This document shows positions 35,171-43,539 of a stretch of DNA of 64,000 nucleotides, piece after piece. The stretch spans positions 62,001-126,000 of the forward strand of contig NZ_JASCIS010000004.1 in assembly GCF_029968015.1 (NCBI RefSeq), given 5' to 3'. Both the position numbers and the translations under genes were made by a program. Source of the DNA: Streptomyces luteolus. Lineage in GTDB: Bacteria > Actinomycetota > Actinomycetes > Streptomycetales > Streptomycetaceae. Position 1 is the first letter of the stretch. Every line of letters starts with the position of its first letter. A model generated the notes under the pieces. That model had not been told where the DNA came from. It saw nothing but the letters and a program-made list of their open reading frames with translations, and made no database searches.

Positions 35171-36075
35171 GTGAGCCGCTCAAGCCCCGCATGGTCGAGG
35201 GGGACCCGCGTGACCTGACGCTGCTGGACGTGAACGCACGGTTCATGCGGCACGAGCAGTTCCAGCGGCTCGTCACGAACCTCCGCGAGGACGGGACTCT
35301 GACCTCGACACCGTTGGTGTGGAACGACGCTGATTCCGGTCGGCGCATCGTCCTGTCGGGCAACCACCGCACCAAGGCTGCGATCGAGGCTGGCCTTGAG
35401 CGGATCTGGTGGATGGAGATCGCTGAGCCGCTCCCTCGGCAGCGGCAGATCGCGCTTCAGCTGTCGCACAACGCGATCACGGGCGAGGACGATCCGGCCA
35501 CCCTCAAGGCGCTGTACGACGAGCTGGAGGACGTCTCCATGCGCCTCTACTCGGGCCTGGACGACAAGACCCTGGAACTCCTCGACGAGGTCAGTGTGCC
35601 GAGCCTGGCCGAGGCCAACCTCGACTTCGCCACGGTGCAGATCGTGTTCCTACCCGACGAGAAGGAGGCGGCGGAGCACGCCCTGGAGGCCGCTCGAAAG
35701 ACCGCCTCCGCGGACGCCCGCTGGCTGGCGCGCATCGATCAGTACGAAGCCGTTCTCGACACGCTGGACTCGGTGAAAGGCGCACACAACATCGGCAATG
35801 TCGCCGCTGCCTTCGCGATCCTGCTCGCGGTGGTCGAGCGGCACCTCGGTGAACTCTCGGAGGGCTGGTACGACCCGGACGAGCTCCTTGCCGCGCGCAA
35901 GGGCAGCGCCCCCATCGAGACGGTCCTTGCCACGCGCACCATGCCGGCCGATGCCGCGGCCGTCGTCCAGCAGGCCATCGACCGGATGGAACGGGACGGC
36001 GACATCGAGACGGGGCGGCGCTGGCGCGCCCTGGAGCTGTGGGCGGCCGACTACCTCGCCGGGGCGGCCGGATGA
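35167..36075 (+). CDS. ParB-domain protein paired with the modification gene
   Basis: 302 residues from a GTG overlapping the previous stop. The ParB-like domain (about 10-100) reads LTLLDVNARFMRHEQFQRLVTNLREDGTLTSTPLVW, then IVLSGNHRTKAAIEAG, with the GNHR motif of this fold. Helical regions follow with DEKEAAEHALEAARKTA and a C-terminal block. Phage ParB-like proteins of this class often partner DNA methylases (family knowledge). The tight coupling on both sides supports a joint function. Confidence 0.8.
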   Translation: MSEPLKPRMVEGDPRDLTLLDVNARFMRHEQFQRLVTNLREDGTLTSTPLVWNDADSGRRIVLSGNHRTKAAIEAGLERIWWMEIAEPLPRQRQIALQLSHNAITGEDDPATLKALYDELEDVSMRLYSGLDDKTLELLDEVSVPSLAEANLDFATVQIVFLPDEKEAAEHALEAARKTASADARWLARIDQYEAVLDTLDSVKGAHNIGNVAAAFAILLAVVERHLGELSEGWYDPDELLAARKGSAPIETVLATRTMPADAAAVVQQAIDRMERDGDIETGRRWRALELWAADYLAGAAG

Positions 36076-36320
36076 CGCATACCGATGTGGTCCGTCCTGG
36101 TCAGGTCTGGATCGACAACTACAAGCCGATGGCCGGCCGCTCCCTGCGGGTGCTGGCGGTATCCGCGCGGCACGCACAGTGCGTCGTCCTCACCTCTCCG
36201 GCAGCGGGTGGCGCGGTCGGCCACACCGTCAGGATCCTTCTGGAACGCATGCGGCCCACGAGCACCGGTTACGCCCTGCTCTACCGCCATGACGGCACAC
36301 GTGTGGAAGGCGGCGCATGA
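36072..36320 (+). CDS. Small phage protein, beta-rich
   Basis: 82 residues from an ATG overlapping the upstream stop. VRPGQVWIDNYKPMAGRSLRVLAVSARHAQCVVLTS resembles short beta-barrel phage proteins with a VWxD...R start. Function is unknown. Confidence 0.65.
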   Translation: MTHTDVVRPGQVWIDNYKPMAGRSLRVLAVSARHAQCVVLTSPAAGGAVGHTVRILLERMRPTSTGYALLYRHDGTRVEGGA

Positions 36321-36784
36321 ACCCGGCTGCGCGTGCGGACCAGCAGCTTTACGCCAAGCTGCTCAAGGAGCGCTACGGCCCTCTGGACCAGCTCGAGGCC
36401 GAGCGCTACCCCCGCGATGCGGTCTCCGTCGAGCGGGCACAGGGCGGCGTGAGCGAAGAGCAGTGGCGCAGGCAGGTCCGCGAGATAGCGACCCGATACG
36501 GCTGGCAGCTCCAGTACCACACGGCCGACTCGCGCCGTTCCGATGCCGGTTGGCCGGACGAGGTCTTCGGGCATATCAAGCAACGGCGCACGCTCTTCGT
36601 CGAGTTCAAGACGGACGACGGCCGCCTCCGCCCCGCACAGCGCGTGTGGCTGGCCCACCTGTCCGACTCTGGGTTCGAGGTCGCCCTGTGGCGGCCAAGC
36701 GACCTGCACACGGTGCTGCGCGTTCTGGGCCCCGCCCGGCAGCGCGCCATCCTGCCGCCGAGCTTCCGGAGGCCCGCGCCGTGA
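36317..36784 (+). CDS. VRR-NUC domain nuclease
   Basis: 155 residues. The PD-(D/E)XK-type VRR-NUC fold is at about 55-145. SEEQWRRQVREIATRYGW precedes SDAGWPDEVF (the catalytic Asp) and LFVEFKTDDGRLRPAQRVWLAHL (E-x-K), then VALWRPSD. All catalytic positions are present. Such nucleases are common next to terminases, where they may resolve DNA for packaging. ATGA coupling links it to both neighbours. Confidence 0.87.
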   Translation: MNPAARADQQLYAKLLKERYGPLDQLEAERYPRDAVSVERAQGGVSEEQWRRQVREIATRYGWQLQYHTADSRRSDAGWPDEVFGHIKQRRTLFVEFKTDDGRLRPAQRVWLAHLSDSGFEVALWRPSDLHTVLRVLGPARQRAILPPSFRRPAP

Positions 36785-36993
36785 CCTGCCCGTATGCCGC
36801 TGAGGCCAACCGCCTGCATGCCGAGATCGACCAGCTGACGACCGTCCACCGGACGGCCGCACGCCTGGCGCGCTCCCTCACCGAGCACCTGGCGGACGAG
36901 CCGTTCCGCCTCGCCGACCAGCTTGCAGGGCTCCTTGAAGGCCGCCTTGAACCCGAGGCCCTGGACGAAGGGGCAGGGGAGGCGGCGGTGTGA
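36781..36993 (+). CDS. Small helical phage protein
   Basis: 70 residues from a GTG overlapping the nuclease stop. Mostly one amphipathic helix (EANRLHAEIDQLTTVHRTAARLARSL). No family is recognised. Confidence 0.55.
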   Translation: MTCPYAAEANRLHAEIDQLTTVHRTAARLARSLTEHLADEPFRLADQLAGLLEGRLEPEALDEGAGEAAV

Positions 36994-37193
36994 ATCTCGC
37001 GAAGGACAACACGGCTTGGCAGCGCACCTTGTCGGTCACCCCGCTCACGGACGCCGAGCGCCGCAAGGCGGCCCTGTACGTCGCCGGTCGCGCGGTGGGC
37101 CGCGACCGTGACCAGCTCCGGGAGGACGTCCGAGACCTCCTGGAGCACCTCGGGCTTCTTGACCCCCGGCTGCACGGCATAGGGAACGAGTGA
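36990..37193 (+). CDS. Small phage protein of unknown function
   Basis: 67 residues from a GTG overlapping the upstream stop. LTDAERRKAALYVAGRAVGRDRDQLREDVRDLLEHLGLL is a helical region seen in many actinophage early genes. Function is unknown. Confidence 0.6.
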   Translation: MNLAKDNTAWQRTLSVTPLTDAERRKAALYVAGRAVGRDRDQLREDVRDLLEHLGLLDPRLHGIGNE

Positions 37194-37281
37194 GGACCGG
37201 ATGAGGTGAACAGCCCCTGCGCAGCCGCCGATAGCCTCGATCTTGGAGGGCGACGCGGCCGGAGACAGGAGTAGCGCAGGG

Positions 37282-37827
37282 ATGGCAGAGCGCCCCGAGG
37301 CATGGGAGCGGCAGCCGGGTGAGTCGGCCGCCGCGTGGGAGGCGTTTGCCTGCTACCGCGACCTCGGCCTGTCGCGCAGCATCAGCAAGGTCGCCGACAC
37401 ACTGCGCAAGACCCGCAGCCTGATCGAGCGCTGGTCCGTTGCCCATCAGTGGGTACTGCGCGCCGAAGCGTGGGATCGCGAGCAGGACCGGCTCTGGCGC
37501 AGCGAACGCCAGCAAGCTGCCCGTGAGGTCGCCCGCCGCCATGCTCGTCTCGCGTCGGCCGCGCAGGCCAAACTCGTCGCTCAGCTCCAGCAGTTGGACC
37601 CGGCCCGGCTCAGCCCTGCCGATGTGATCCGCTGGCTGGAGGTCACCGTACGCATCGAGCGTCAGGCGTACGGCATCGACCTCGCCGAGGCTGCCGCCGC
37701 CGGCCCCGCTGCCGTCGACGTGGCGGACGTGACCGGTCTGAGCGATGAGGAGCGTCGGGCGCGCATGGAGCAGCTGCGCCGTGAACTCGAGGCCCGGATC
37801 ACCGCCGTGGACGGTGGGGAACAGTGA
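37282..37827 (+). CDS. Terminase small subunit
   Basis: 181 residues. The N-terminal HTH region (AWEAFACYRDLGLSRSISKVADTLRKTRSLIERWSVAHQWVLRAEAWD) is the DNA-recognition part typical of actinophage small terminases. A long helical oligomerisation region follows (QQAAREVARRHARLASAAQAKLVAQLQQL). It overlaps the large-subunit start by four bases. ATG MAERPEAWE follows GCAGG. It recognises the packaging site and loads the large subunit. Confidence 0.85.
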   Translation: MAERPEAWERQPGESAAAWEAFACYRDLGLSRSISKVADTLRKTRSLIERWSVAHQWVLRAEAWDREQDRLWRSERQQAAREVARRHARLASAAQAKLVAQLQQLDPARLSPADVIRWLEVTVRIERQAYGIDLAEAAAAGPAAVDVADVTGLSDEERRARMEQLRRELEARITAVDGGEQ

Positions 37828-39290
37828 GCATCCCGCCCGAGTCCGTCCAGGGCCTGGCCCCGGCCCGGATGTCGGACGCCCAGCTCCACGCCGAGATCAC
37901 GTCCTTGATCGAGGCCGACTCGGCATCGGCACGGCGCTGGGCCTGCGACCGCCCCGACTGTGACGGTCTGCCGCACGAGGGCTGGCTCCACCACCATGCC
38001 CGCGCCGTGCAGCGCCTGCCCGAGGGCGCCTGGACCGCCTGGCTGACCCTGGCCGGCCGCGGCTGGGGGAAGACTCGGACCGCCGCCGAGGCCGTACGGG
38101 AATGGGCGGCGAAGCCGGGAACGATGATCGCGGTGGTCGCGAAGAACGCCACGCTGGTCAAGGAGATCTGCTTCGAGTCCCCCAAGTCCGGCCTCCTCGC
38201 GGTCATCCCGCCCGAGGACATCCGCCACTACAGCCCCGGCAACGGCCTCACCACCCTCCGGCTGAAGAACGGCTCGGCGATCTACGGCTTCGGCGCCGAG
38301 ACTCCCGACAACCTGCGGGGCTTCGCCTTCGACAAGGGCTGGCTCGACGAGTACGCGGCGTGGAACCGGCGCACCGCCCAGTCCGTGTACGACATGCTCT
38401 GGTTCTGCCTGCGCGAGGCCCCCTCCCCGCAGGTGATCGTCTCCACCACCCCCAAGCCCCTCCCGCACGTCAAGCGCCTCGTCGAGCGCGGCCAGGCCGC
38501 GACCGGTCGCCGCAGCGTCGTACTGACCACCGGCCGCACCGAGGACAACCGCGCCAACCTCTCCGTAGCCGCGCTCGCCGAACTCGACTCCGAGTACGGC
38601 GGCACGCGCCTGGGCCGACAGGAACTCGACGGCGTACTCCTCGAAGACGTCGAAGGCGCCTTGTGGAAGCAGTGGATGTTCGAGGTCGAGGGTTTCCGCG
38701 TCGCCCGCCCCGCGGTCCCGCCACTGGACCGCCTGGTGGTCGCCGTCGACCCGGCCGTCACGACCACCGACAGCGCGGACTTCACGGCCTTCACGGTGGC
38801 CGGCCGGTCGTATCCCCTGGAGCAGATGTACGGCGACCGCCGCCCCCGCGGCTACGTCCTCCATGCCGAACAGGACCGCTACACCCCCACCGCCGCGATG
38901 CGCCGGGCCGCCGCGCTCTACCACGAGCACCAGGCCGACTGCGTCGTCATCGAGGCCAACAACGGCGGCGAGTACCTCCCCGCGCTCCTCGCGGAAGTCG
39001 ACCCGACGGTGCCCAGCCGCGTCGTGCGCGCCACCCGCGACAAGCGGGCTCGTGCCGCGCCCGTGGCCATGCTGTACGAGCAGTCCCGCATCACGCACGC
39101 CGGTCCGCCACGCACATTCGCGGCCTTGGAGGAGCAAATGACGACGTACGTGGGCGCGAGCGAGCACGAGGAGAAGTCACCGGACCTACTCGACTCGGCA
39201 GTGTGGGCGCTGACGGATCTGTTCCTGGACGCATCCGTCGCCGGCGCCCCTGCACGGCCGTCCGACGGTCGGCTTAGAGGTCGCCGCTGA
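37824..39290 (+). CDS. Terminase large subunit
   Basis: 488 residues. The packaging ATPase has Walker A LAGRGWGKT (76-84) and Walker B WLDEY (173-177), with coupling motif VSTTPKP. The nuclease domain has VAVDPAVTTTDSADFTAF with the first metal Asp, VVIEANNGGEYL and SPDLLDSAVWAL with the last acidic residue. All motifs are intact, so it looks functional. Its downstream neighbour should be the portal gene, but 4.2 kb of toxin-cassette DNA intervene. Confidence 0.95.
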   Translation: MSIPPESVQGLAPARMSDAQLHAEITSLIEADSASARRWACDRPDCDGLPHEGWLHHHARAVQRLPEGAWTAWLTLAGRGWGKTRTAAEAVREWAAKPGTMIAVVAKNATLVKEICFESPKSGLLAVIPPEDIRHYSPGNGLTTLRLKNGSAIYGFGAETPDNLRGFAFDKGWLDEYAAWNRRTAQSVYDMLWFCLREAPSPQVIVSTTPKPLPHVKRLVERGQAATGRRSVVLTTGRTEDNRANLSVAALAELDSEYGGTRLGRQELDGVLLEDVEGALWKQWMFEVEGFRVARPAVPPLDRLVVAVDPAVTTTDSADFTAFTVAGRSYPLEQMYGDRRPRGYVLHAEQDRYTPTAAMRRAAALYHEHQADCVVIEANNGGEYLPALLAEVDPTVPSRVVRATRDKRARAAPVAMLYEQSRITHAGPPRTFAALEEQMTTYVGASEHEEKSPDLLDSAVWALTDLFLDASVAGAPARPSDGRLRGRR

Positions 39291-39469
39291 CCGCCCTCCC
39301 CAGGCCAACGTTCTGGCTACTCGAAAGGTCGCGCTGGGTAACTGGCAGAAGCGCCCGTTGCCGCTCCGAAGTCTTGGCGCATATGTGGGTGCAGAGCTCA
39401 CTGAGCGTGTTGCTAACGTGACCTGCGTTGTGCACGTGGCAACGTTCGAAGACTCGGGGGAGAGCAACA

Positions 39470-39874
39470 GTGGTTGGGCATTCCGACCTCAAGGTCAGTC
39501 ATGACGACCTGACGCGCCTCGCCGACGAGCTCCATGACATGCAGGGCTACCTGGAGCGCCAGGTCCGCCGCATGGACGGCGTCGTCGACGGGATTGAAGC
39601 GGGCTGGAGCAGTCCTACGGCCAAGGCGTATCGCAAGCTCCACAACGAGGCAGCCGAGGACGCTGTCCGTATCCGGGACATCCTGAGGCTGATTGAACAG
39701 GCTGTCCGGATGAGCCGGGACAACTTCACAGAGCAGGAGGTGGAGACGCTCCAGAGCTTCCGGCAGATCGAAGCCCGAGTGGATGTGGCCCGCGAGGCGG
39801 CCGCACTCTCTACACCTAACTCCGCAGAAGCCGCGCCTGCCCCGCCTCGCAGCGGCCTCGCAGATTTCGACTAG
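39470..39874 (+). CDS. WXG100-like type VII secretion protein (first of pair)
   Basis: 134 residues from a GTG after GGGGGAG. A helical hairpin of ESAT-6 type is visible: VSHDDLTRLADELHDMQGYLERQVRRMDGVVDG, the turn GWSSPTAKAYRKLHNEA (WSS in place of WxG), then a second helix to about residue 105. The tail (about 110-134) is Ala/Pro-rich. It is a probable secreted partner or chaperone of the toxin. It begins 180 bp after the large terminase gene. Confidence 0.78.
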   Translation: MVGHSDLKVSHDDLTRLADELHDMQGYLERQVRRMDGVVDGIEAGWSSPTAKAYRKLHNEAAEDAVRIRDILRLIEQAVRMSRDNFTEQEVETLQSFRQIEARVDVAREAAALSTPNSAEAAPAPPRSGLADFD

Positions 39875-39887
39875 TACGGGGGACTCG

Positions 39888-40190
39888 ATGTCTGACGACG
39901 GGCACATAACCGTTGATTTCGCCAAGCTGCGCGACGTTTCCATCGAGCTGGAGGACATCCTCAGGCAGCTGAACGGCAGGCTCCAGACGCTCTACGACAA
40001 GGTGGAGCCGATCGTCCTTGCCTGGGAGGGGCAAACCCGCGAGATATTCGTCGACAAGCTCGACGAGTGGGACCACTCTGCACAGGACCTGCAAGCCGCC
40101 CAGACTCGTCTGCACGCGATTGTGACCCACGGGCAGGCCAACTATTCCTCCGCGCAGCAGGCCGTCCTGCGCGGCTGGGGAGCGCAGTGA
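39888..40190 (+). CDS. WXG100 protein (second of pair)
   Basis: 100 residues, exactly the class length. The turn is AWEGQTREIFVDKL, the true W-E-G motif, between two long helices (DVSIELEDILRQLNGRLQTLYD and WDHSAQDLQAAQTRLHAIVTHG). With the first protein it likely forms an EsxA-EsxB-like heterodimer that guides the toxin to EccC. The stop overlaps the toxin start. Confidence 0.88.
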   Translation: MSDDGHITVDFAKLRDVSIELEDILRQLNGRLQTLYDKVEPIVLAWEGQTREIFVDKLDEWDHSAQDLQAAQTRLHAIVTHGQANYSSAQQAVLRGWGAQ

Positions 40191-41860
40191 TGACCACGCC
40201 ACCACCCACGCAAAACGGCAAGATCGACGTCACACCGACCGCCCTGTACGCGCTGTCAGGCAATGTCGCTGCCCAGCAGGACTTCATGCACAAGGGCATG
40301 AACGGCTTCCTCACAACGCTGGAGAGTTACCCGGATTCCGGCGGCCACGGCACTGCCGCAGAGGAGTTCGCCAAGGCCTACCAGCAGGTGGGCAACCAGT
40401 TCGTCAAGGTGTGGGCCAAGGCAGTGGTCAGCATCGGCGGCGCAGCCGTCGGCTTCACGACGACAGCCAACAACTACGCAGCAGCGGACGCTGCCACCGA
40501 CCCCTCTGGAACGGCCAACCCCACACACCAGTCCCCGCCCCCGGTGATCGACACCCCGCCGGGATACCGGACTGTGACCGACCTGAAGTGGGGGGACTTC
40601 GACTATGGGCAGAGCATCTGGCAAGGAGCCCTGGAAGGGCTGGAAGGTGCAGTCCTCTCCATCCTCCGTCCCCTGCTCGAGGACGCCTGTCGCTGGGGCA
40701 AAGCCGCCGAGGTCCTGCCGCTGCCGGACTACCTTGGCCTCGACTCGATCTCACAAGCCTGGCTTACCCCTGGCGCCACGTTGGGATGGGTGGAGGACAA
40801 CCTGACAACGGCCATGAATGGGGTCACTGACCAGTCCAACAGCGAGTGGTATGTCGCCATGCGTCAGTTCTGCAGTGCGATCTGGGGCACGAGCGCATGG
40901 GGCCGTCAGCGAGAGGGCTACGTGTGGAGCCACGACCAGGCCAAGCCCGGCAAGGGAATGAGCCACCCCATACTCGCCGTGCTGACGGATACCTGCGACG
41001 CGGTCAGCGATGCGCTGCGCGCCTGGGCCGAGGCTGCCGAGACCGCGCGCGACGAGCTACGGCGGATCTTCTATGAGGCCGTCATGAAGGCCCTGCCAAG
41101 TATCGACCTCAGGGACGGCCTCGGCATCAAGGATCTTAAGAGCCTGGGCAAGGGCCTGTTGAACGTGGGGACGGGACTTGCCACCGGGGTTGTTCTCGAG
41201 ATTGACGAGGCCGCGATGGTCGCCACCGTCACTGCGTACAACAATCGAGTCCATAGGCAGATCCCAGAACTCAAGAAAACGCTCGAAGCCCTCGAAGAGG
41301 CGTATCTCGGCGCACCGGCGTTTCAGGCAGAATCCGCGCGCGCAGAGGCTTTCGGAGCCCGCGCACTCACCGAATTCAAAGGTGACCCTCTCTACACCGT
41401 TCCTGGCGATGACGAGTCAAAGCACAAATATCCGGTCGACTTGGCGAACCAGGAAGGCATGCTGGGTGCTCATGTCATCGATAAGCACGTTGGAAAGACA
41501 GATGCGCAGCTCGAACAGCGACTTCGCGACCAGCAAACGGTGAGGGGTTCCGACATCAACCCGAAGGCTGCCTCCTCGTTTGAAGACTTGAACGATGCAC
41601 AGCGCTACACTCAGGCGACATTGGACGATCCAGGCAATCAGCGAAAGATTGAGAAATGGCTTGCGAGAAACCCCGACCCCAACTCATCTCGCGTCATCGG
41701 ACTTGAATTCAATCAGCCTGTTGGTCGAACATGGGATCGGGGAGATTCGTCCGCCCACGACGCCAAGAACGTCGAAGTGGTCTTGCGTCCCGCCCCTGGC
41801 GGTCACCCTCCATACGTCGTTCTGACCTCGATGCCCACGGACAAGACACCACCGCCGTAG
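40190..41860 (+). CDS. Type VII polymorphic toxin with RNase A-like C-terminal domain
   Basis: 556 residues. The N-terminus (about 1-120) is a WXG/LXG-like helical trafficking region (VTPTALYALSGNVAAQQDFMHKGMNGFL, AEEFAKAYQQVGNQFVKVW). A middle domain (about 150-340) has Trp-rich segments. The last ~110 residues form a CdiA-CT RNase A-type toxin (PF18431-like): HVIDKHVGKTDAQL with the catalytic His, ASSFEDLNDAQRYTQATL, IEKWLARN, PVGRTWDRG and VEVVLRP. The C-terminal third has lower GC than its surroundings, as expected for an exchangeable toxin module. An immunity gene should follow, and a candidate does. Confidence 0.85.
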   Translation: MTTPPPTQNGKIDVTPTALYALSGNVAAQQDFMHKGMNGFLTTLESYPDSGGHGTAAEEFAKAYQQVGNQFVKVWAKAVVSIGGAAVGFTTTANNYAAADAATDPSGTANPTHQSPPPVIDTPPGYRTVTDLKWGDFDYGQSIWQGALEGLEGAVLSILRPLLEDACRWGKAAEVLPLPDYLGLDSISQAWLTPGATLGWVEDNLTTAMNGVTDQSNSEWYVAMRQFCSAIWGTSAWGRQREGYVWSHDQAKPGKGMSHPILAVLTDTCDAVSDALRAWAEAAETARDELRRIFYEAVMKALPSIDLRDGLGIKDLKSLGKGLLNVGTGLATGVVLEIDEAAMVATVTAYNNRVHRQIPELKKTLEALEEAYLGAPAFQAESARAEAFGARALTEFKGDPLYTVPGDDESKHKYPVDLANQEGMLGAHVIDKHVGKTDAQLEQRLRDQQTVRGSDINPKAASSFEDLNDAQRYTQATLDDPGNQRKIEKWLARNPDPNSSRVIGLEFNQPVGRTWDRGDSSAHDAKNVEVVLRPAPGGHPPYVVLTSMPTDKTPPP

Positions 41861-41909
41861 CATCCCATGAGAGCGATAGGAGCGGCAGCAAGAGTGGATT
41901 GGAGATCGC

Positions 41910-42470
41910 ATGACTAAGCCAGAACGGGCACGCTGGGAGGACGCCATCTTGGCCCTCTTCGGCGGTCTTGCTTTCGCGGCGGTCGGCGCCAGAGAACACG
42001 AAGATTGGCGACGAGACGCCGTAGACGTCATGAGGGTCAGGTCGGCAGATCCGCGAGGCTGGAAATCGATCAACTCTGCGCCCGACGGCGACGTGTGGAC
42101 CGTCTGCGGCCCGGAGATGCCCTTCCTTCCTCCGTCCCTTGAGGACTTCGACTCCGTATTCCCGGTGTCCAGCCGATCAGCGGCTCAGATCCTTGTGACC
42201 CTCCAGGGGGAATCCTTCTACGAAGGAAACATTCCGCATTTCGACGACCGAAAGGAAGAGCTCCTGGAGCACGCTGCCGTCATCCTGGAGCGCTTTGGAC
42301 AGGGTGCCGCCTGCTATACGAATGCTGGAGCGGCTCGGGAGAACCCCGATGCCGACATGTTCGCCCGGGAAGGCGAGTATGAGTGCTTCACGGACTACAC
42401 CATGGACTGTGGCGTGATCGCGGTTTCTGACTCCGAGGTCGGCGTCTTCTGGGCTTTCATGATCGACTGA
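41910..42470 (+). CDS. Putative immunity protein for the RNase A-like toxin
   Basis: 186 residues, acidic (many Asp and Glu), with no signal peptide: LALFGGLAFAAVGAREHEDW, FDDRKEELLEHAAVILERFG, VIAVSDSEVGVFWAFMID. Four cysteines lie in the second half. No family is recognised. The role is inferred from its position 49 bp after the toxin, the standard toxin-immunity order, and from acidity matching a cationic RNase. Confidence 0.6.
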   Translation: MTKPERARWEDAILALFGGLAFAAVGAREHEDWRRDAVDVMRVRSADPRGWKSINSAPDGDVWTVCGPEMPFLPPSLEDFDSVFPVSSRSAAQILVTLQGESFYEGNIPHFDDRKEELLEHAAVILERFGQGAACYTNAGAARENPDADMFAREGEYECFTDYTMDCGVIAVSDSEVGVFWAFMID

Positions 42471-42483
42471 GGAAGGGCGAACT

Positions 42484-42783
42484 GTGCTCACCCGATCTGC
42501 GACCTATCCCGACCGGGAGACGGCCCAGTGGGCCACCCAACAGGTCGTAACCCGCAATGAACAACTCATCCACCGTTGGCTGGCCCAGGCCAGCCGACAG
42601 CGCCTCACCATCGAGGCATCGTGGCCGTCGCGTACGGAACCGGTCGGTCGTGTCCTGCTCCAGGCAATGATGCTCGCCGGCCGTGAGCCGGTCGACACCT
42701 ACGCCGCCCGAGTTGTGCTCAAGCGTGAGCCAGCGAGCCCGCACGGCTTCGTCGTCCACTCCACGTTCCCGATCTACCTGTAG
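42484..42783 (+). CDS. Orphan RNase A-like toxin C-terminus
   Basis: 99 residues from a GTG after AGGAAGGG. The protein matches the toxin-domain pattern of the gene two places upstream: TRSATYPDRETAQWATQQVV, LIHRWLAQ, PVGRVLLQ and ARVVLKREP then FVVHSTFP. It lacks the trafficking region and the upstream HVxxHVG block with the presumed catalytic His. It is the kind of displaced C-terminal cassette found downstream of polymorphic toxins. It may be inactive or await recombination into the full-length gene. Confidence 0.72.
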   Translation: MLTRSATYPDRETAQWATQQVVTRNEQLIHRWLAQASRQRLTIEASWPSRTEPVGRVLLQAMMLAGREPVDTYAARVVLKREPASPHGFVVHSTFPIYL

Positions 42784-42795
42784 AGGTCCGCCGCC

Positions 42796-43476
42796 GTGTC
42801 CATGAAGCCGCTCGAGTTCGACCGCCGCTACGGCGAGCTGGACCAGGTGATCAGCGCATTCCTCGGCCAAGTCGCAGACGACGAGCCGGACAAGCCGAGC
42901 GACGCCCTACAGGCATACCTTCGCCACACCTGGCACACCCGCCCCTGGGCCTTGGGCACCGCAGAGCAGCAGCTGCGCGCGTACGCCGAGAACCCGCCCG
43001 GCCGGCTCAGGCAGCGTCTCGGAGAGTTCTACCCCGTACCGGACGTAGGGCTGCCGGATTCCGAGATCCAGGACTGGCTAAGGCAGCTCGCCGACCACAT
43101 CAAGGCGAGCATCGAAGAAGGGCACGTACCCCCGCCCTCCGTACCCGAGACCCACTGGGAATGGCGGACCCGATTCCCTGAGCTCGCCCAGTTCCTCGGC
43201 GGCTGGTTCTCCCAGGACATGCCCGACGAGTTCGCAGACCATGACGCTGCAATCGACGACTACGCCAACTCCACAGATCGCCAGCTCGTCGCGCGCCTGA
43301 TCGGGGAGCTGCAAGAGCTTCTCGCCCTGGGCGTCGAAGAGTCCGACTACGCACTCGCCCTTGCGGAGTTGGGTATGGAAGTGGATGTACCAACGCCCTA
43401 CTCCCCCAGTGCATGGCTCGGGCTGGTGGCGGAACGCTTGAGCGCGCCGACCCAGCCGGACAGCGATAAGGGGTAG
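42796..43476 (+). CDS. CdiI-like immunity protein
   Basis: 226 residues. The second half fits the CdiI_2 immunity pattern: FPELAQFLGGWFSQDMPDEFADHDAAIDDYANSTDRQLVARLIGELQELLALG, then LALAELGMEVDVP and AWLGLVAERL. The first half (FDRRYGELDQVISAFLGQVADDEPDKPSDAL) looks like a diverged copy of the same fold, so the gene may be a tandem fusion. It lies 12 bp after the orphan toxin piece and is its likely antidote. The start is GTG, or the ATG two codons on. Confidence 0.75.
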   Translation: MSMKPLEFDRRYGELDQVISAFLGQVADDEPDKPSDALQAYLRHTWHTRPWALGTAEQQLRAYAENPPGRLRQRLGEFYPVPDVGLPDSEIQDWLRQLADHIKASIEEGHVPPPSVPETHWEWRTRFPELAQFLGGWFSQDMPDEFADHDAAIDDYANSTDRQLVARLIGELQELLALGVEESDYALALAELGMEVDVPTPYSPSAWLGLVAERLSAPTQPDSDKG

Positions 43477-43497
43477 ACGAGCGGGTACGGCTAGCGC

Positions 43498-43512
43498 GTT
43501 TAGACTCCGCCC
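43498..43512 (+). promoter_or_regulatory. 15-bp repeat before the portal gene (candidate late promoter)
   Basis: GTTTAGACTCCGCCC, with TAGACT as a -10-like hexamer, lies 42 bp before the portal start and directly after the toxin cassette. An exact copy lies before the scaffold gene. Confidence 0.55.
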
Positions 43513-43539
43513 TCCTCGTGACCTGAAGCGGAGCTGAGC

